NCBI GenBank assembly: GCA_965371445.1
Contig: CBDUYN010000062.1
Coordinates: 1 to 49,387 of the forward strand
Reading direction: 5' to 3'
Length of the DNA stretch: 49,387 nucleotides
From: DASWIG01 sp965371445
GTDB lineage: Bacteria > Acidobacteriota > Thermoanaerobaculia > Multivoradales > J023
Position 1 is the first letter of the stretch. Each line of letters starts with the position of its first letter. The notes under the pieces were generated by a model that did no database searches, had not been told where the DNA came from, and worked only from the letters and a program-made list of their open reading frames with translations. This document shows positions 47,079 through 49,387 of the stretch, piece by piece. Both the position numbers and the translations under genes were made by a program.

Positions 47079-48673
47079 CCGTCAATCTCGCCGTGCCGGC
47101 GTAGCCGGTCGAGATGGGCGAGGGCTTGGCGAGCGGCCACCGGGTGGAGCTGCTCCGGGACGTCTTCATAGACTTGTGGGACGATCTCCTCCAAAGAGCG
47201 CAGGCCGTCGTGCCAGGCCTCGGCGATCCGCGCTTCCCGCCACAGCCTGTGATCGCGGTACTCCTGGAGCTTTTCCACCGCCTGGAGGATCACCGGGCCG
47301 TGCGACGGGAAGAGCGTTTTTGGCCGTAGCTCGATCATCCGTTCGAGGGAGCGCAGGTAGTCGTCCATGTCCCCCTCGGGAGGGTCGATGACGATCGTGC
47401 CGAGGCCGGCGATCAGGTCTCCGGCCAGGAGCGAGCCATAGGTCTCGTCGTAGAACGAGAGGTGCCCGCGGGCGTGTCCCGGGGTATGGAAGATCCGCAC
47501 CGGGAAGGGTGGGGAGCCGAGCTCGACGCGCTGGCCGTCGGCGAGCGTCGAGTCGACGGCGATGCCGCGTCGCCTGAGGTGCTCGGCGGTGTGCTCGTGG
47601 GCCTCCACCGGGATCTGCAGGAGCTCGCGCATCGCGCCCACCGCCCCGACGTGGTCCGGGTGGTGGTGGGTGAGCCAGATGGCGCGGATTCGCCGCCCTT
47701 GCTCCTCGGCGGCCCGCAGCGCCCGGGTCAAGAGCTCGACCTCGGCCTCGGCGGTCGGGGCCGGATCGACGAGCACGACCTCGTCGCGGCCCAGGAGGTA
47801 GGCGTTGGTGTGGGTCGCCGGCGGCAGCGTCGCGGTCACCAGCGGCAGGATCACGACGCCGGGACGGAACTCGATTCGCCGCATCGGCCCGAGGTTGACC
47901 TCCTCCGAGGCGCGAAGGCGCCCGAGGCCGTCCTCGGGACCGTCCTCGGCGAGGACGCGGAGGAGATGCAGGATCGGCGGCGCGGCGATCACCTCGCCCG
48001 CTTCCCAGCGGGCCAGGGCGGACGCCGGGGCGATCCACTCGCCCGAGGCGAGCTCACCGGGCAGCACCTCCGGCTGGAGCTTGCGCTCCACCGGCCATTC
48101 GAGGAGGAAGAAGCGGTTGTCGAAGCGGATCGGCGAGAGGGGCGGCGTGAGCCACCGGCCGGCAAAGACCAGGTCCGCGGCATGAAGCGCCAGGCCCTCG
48201 GCGGCGACGAGGGAGGCAAAGTCGGTCTCCTTGTCGAGGAGCCGCCGCCGGGCACCCTCCAGGGCTTCGGCGTCCAGCCTGTCGGCACCGTGTGCCAGCA
48301 CGAGCCCCGTTTCTTCGAAAAGCTCACGCAGAGCGCAGGTCATGAGCCCCGGTATCAGGTCCGGGCCGAGCTTGCGGCGCGCGGCCTCGTCGAGGCCGGG
48401 CAACGGATCGGTGATCTGTCCCTCCGAGGTCCCGGCGGGGCTTCCGGCGACCTCGACTGCCGCGTCGCGACGCGACAGGCCGCCACCCGGGAAGGCGTGC
48501 CAGCCCCCCATGAAGGCAAGCTCCGGCGAACGGCGGACCCAGTAGACCTCGACAGCGTCGAGGCCCCGGCGCCAGGGGACGATGGAGGCCGAGGCTCGCG
48601 GCGGCCGCACAGCCACCCCTTCTTGGCCCTGGGAGAGGAGCTTTTCGTAGAGTGGCTTTGAAATCTGGGACAT
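47075..48673 (-). CDS. NUDIX hydrolase fused to metallo-beta-lactamase-fold hydrolase
   Basis: 532 residues from ATG 48673. The N-terminal half is NUDIX-like: WHAFPGGGLSRRDAAVEV, then about 50 residues later ALRELFEETGLVL, the R-E-L-x-E-E-x-G core. A long insert separates the Gly and the core, as in NUDT19-type coenzyme A diphosphatases. The C-terminal half is an MBL domain: LVDPAPTAEAEVELL, IRAIWLTHHHPDHVGAV (HxHxDH), RIFHTPGHARGHLSFYDE, LLAGDLIAGLG and LFPSHGPVI. Together they probably hydrolyse nucleoside-diphosphate or CoA-type substrates and a thioester, ester or RNA-like bond. A promoter lies upstream. The coding end coincides with a palindromic element. Confidence 0.85.
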   Translation of the reverse strand: MSQISKPLYEKLLSQGQEGVAVRPPRASASIVPWRRGLDAVEVYWVRRSPELAFMGGWHAFPGGGLSRRDAAVEVAGSPAGTSEGQITDPLPGLDEAARRKLGPDLIPGLMTCALRELFEETGLVLAHGADRLDAEALEGARRRLLDKETDFASLVAAEGLALHAADLVFAGRWLTPPLSPIRFDNRFFLLEWPVERKLQPEVLPGELASGEWIAPASALARWEAGEVIAAPPILHLLRVLAEDGPEDGLGRLRASEEVNLGPMRRIEFRPGVVILPLVTATLPPATHTNAYLLGRDEVVLVDPAPTAEAEVELLTRALRAAEEQGRRIRAIWLTHHHPDHVGAVGAMRELLQIPVEAHEHTAEHLRRRGIAVDSTLADGQRVELGSPPFPVRIFHTPGHARGHLSFYDETYGSLLAGDLIAGLGTIVIDPPEGDMDDYLRSLERMIELRPKTLFPSHGPVILQAVEKLQEYRDHRLWREARIAEAWHDGLRSLEEIVPQVYEDVPEQLHPVAARQALAHLDRLRRHGEIDG

Positions 48674-48737
48674 GGATTCGGGTCTCCGGATCAGGAGGTT
48701 CAGCGCGGCCGCGATCGGCGCCCGGCGGCTCGAAGTG

Positions 48738-48766
48738 CTTATACCAGGACCGTAAGGAGTTGCAAA
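48738..48766 (-). promoter_or_regulatory. Promoter of the NUDIX-MBL gene
   Basis: On the minus strand TTTGCA (48766-48761) and TATAAG (48743-48738) are 17 bases apart, giving a leader of about 58 bases before ATG 48673. Confidence 0.5.
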
Positions 48767-48860
48767 GTCCTCATCAACAAAGGAGAATCGGGACCCGAGG
48801 GCGATCGTGAAGCCGCCGGCATGTTGCGCCGCGGCCGCCGGCACGACAGACCCTACGAGG

Positions 48861-48875
48861 TGAGCTGAGCTGAGC
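48861..48875. repeat. (TGAGC)3 at the start of the PilZ gene
   Basis: Three TGAGC units stand at the 5' end of the PilZ reading frame. The natural GTG start (48860) is followed by AGC TGA, so three units put a stop in frame; a single unit would read GTG AGC CAG GAG without interruption. Confidence 0.8.
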
Positions 48876-49387
48876 CAGGAGAAACAACCCGCCCGTATCG
48901 CCACCCGCGCTCCGGTACGAAAAACCGTCAAGCTCCAGTTTGACGACTCGGTCAACGTGACGCAGGGCCTGTGCCGGAACATCTCGATCGGCGGCATGCT
49001 CGTCGGCGTCCAGGAGCCGCGTGCCCAGGGCACCCTGGTGCGCTTCGAGCTGGAGATCGAGGAAGGGCTCTCGATCCGCGGCCTCGGTGAGGTCATCTGG
49101 ATGCGGCCTTCGGCGAACGCCGAACGCGAGCCCGAAATGGGGATCAAGTTCCGTTTTCTCGAGCAACGCGATCGGCAGATGATCCTGAAGCTCGTCAGCC
49201 AGCACATCAAGGAGCGGCTGGAGAAAAAACACCCGGGCGAGGAGGGCGCGGTTTCCGGTACGGCGGCCCCCGCTCCGTCGCCCGCGCGGGGGGCGCGTAT
49301 TACACCCCCCGGCACCCCAGCCCCCCCCAAAAAGCCCGGCGGGGGGGTGGGGGCCGGGCCCCCCCTGTCCCCCGCGGCGCCCCCGCC
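48870..49387 (+). CDS. PilZ-domain protein, 3' end beyond the window
   Basis: The frame opens at CTG 48870 (LSQEKQPARIATRAPVRKTV) with GAGGTGAG upstream, and has no ATG, GTG or TTG before the domain. It continues with PilZ blocks: VNVTQGLCRNISIGGMLVGV, TLVRFELEIEEGLSIRGLGEVIWMR and MGIKFRFLEQRDRQMILKLV. PilZ domains bind cyclic di-GMP through R-x3-R and D/N-x-S-x2-G. Here NISIGG fits the second motif, and RIATRAPVR may supply the arginines. From about residue 125 the sequence is Ala/Pro/Gly-rich and ends at the window edge in homopolymers. The start is uncertain because of the pentanucleotide repeat. Confidence 0.72.
   Translation, partial: MSQEKQPARIATRAPVRKTVKLQFDDSVNVTQGLCRNISIGGMLVGVQEPRAQGTLVRFELEIEEGLSIRGLGEVIWMRPSANAEREPEMGIKFRFLEQRDRQMILKLVSQHIKERLEKKHPGEEGAVSGTAAPAPSPARGARITPPGTPAPPKKPGGGVGAGPPLSPAAPP
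49250..49387. other. Homopolymer-rich, low-confidence window end
   Basis: The last 130 bases are long C and G runs interspersed with short words. They disrupt codon use in the PilZ frame and look like error-prone sequence at a contig end. Confidence 0.6.

Noticed and set aside
48674..49330. Upstream extension of the NUDIX-MBL gene to 751 residues
   Set aside because: The extension overlaps the promoter and the whole PilZ gene in antisense; MSQISKPLY at 48673 is the natural start.

Overview
The window is GC-rich, densely coded bacterial DNA with diderm features: an Omp85 barrel, a porin-like barrel, an OmpA-type barrel and many signal peptides. The mix of Hanks-type Ser/Thr kinases, an FHA-AAA+ regulator, AAA/PD-(D/E)XK fusion proteins, HEAT and TPR proteins, NUDIX-MBL fusions and abundant GC-rich palindromes suggests an Acidobacteriota genome, perhaps Thermoanaerobaculia-like. 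That placement is inference; there is no rRNA or tRNA in the window to confirm it.

Left region, 1-5.7 kb: accessory and decaying DNA. It holds a TPR gene broken by a frameshift, a VapBC-like toxin-antitoxin pair whose PIN toxin has lost one base, a CGNR zinc-finger regulator and a five-unit array of 42-bp hairpin repeats. A graveyard of gene fragments follows: the front of a kinase (+), a strongly structured non-coding stretch, two secreted-protein genes (one truncated), the tail of a nucleoside hydrolase, and the front of a second kinase (-). From 5.7 to 12.3 kb, four minus-strand genes run together: a DegT-type aminotransferase, an AAA/PD-(D/E)XK protein, an FHA-AAA+-Fis regulator with an aberrant GAFTGA loop, and a second AAA/PD-(D/E)XK protein.

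Middle region, 12.3-36 kb: a HEAT protein converges on a DHH phosphoesterase across a hairpin that contains both stop codons. Then come a metal-uptake cluster (small Cys protein, porin, ZnuA-like binding protein, ZnuB-like permease, no ATPase), a barrel protein, a very large GlmS-like amidotransferase/SIS protein, an Omp85 protein and an unknown membrane protein. A minus-strand set (GNAT, BoxB/PaaA-like di-iron oxygenase, proline dehydrogenase) follows. A plus-strand run has a hybrid histidine kinase, a sulfatase-fold membrane enzyme with Thr at the nucleophile position, and a LolD/MacB-type ABC exporter pair.

Right region, 36-49.4 kb: a secreted beta-propeller and a lysozyme-like protein, then purine genes (purA-deoD), then a tightly overlapping tetrapyrrole operon (ccsA-like, hemA, hemC, hemD). 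The tRNA methylthiotransferase mtaB is flanked by two MITE-like palindromic elements. A NUDIX-MBL fusion and a PilZ gene running off the right edge close the window. Several genes have a -10 hexamer 8-9 bases before the start codon, which suggests leaderless transcription. The last 130 bases are homopolymer-rich and probably unreliable.
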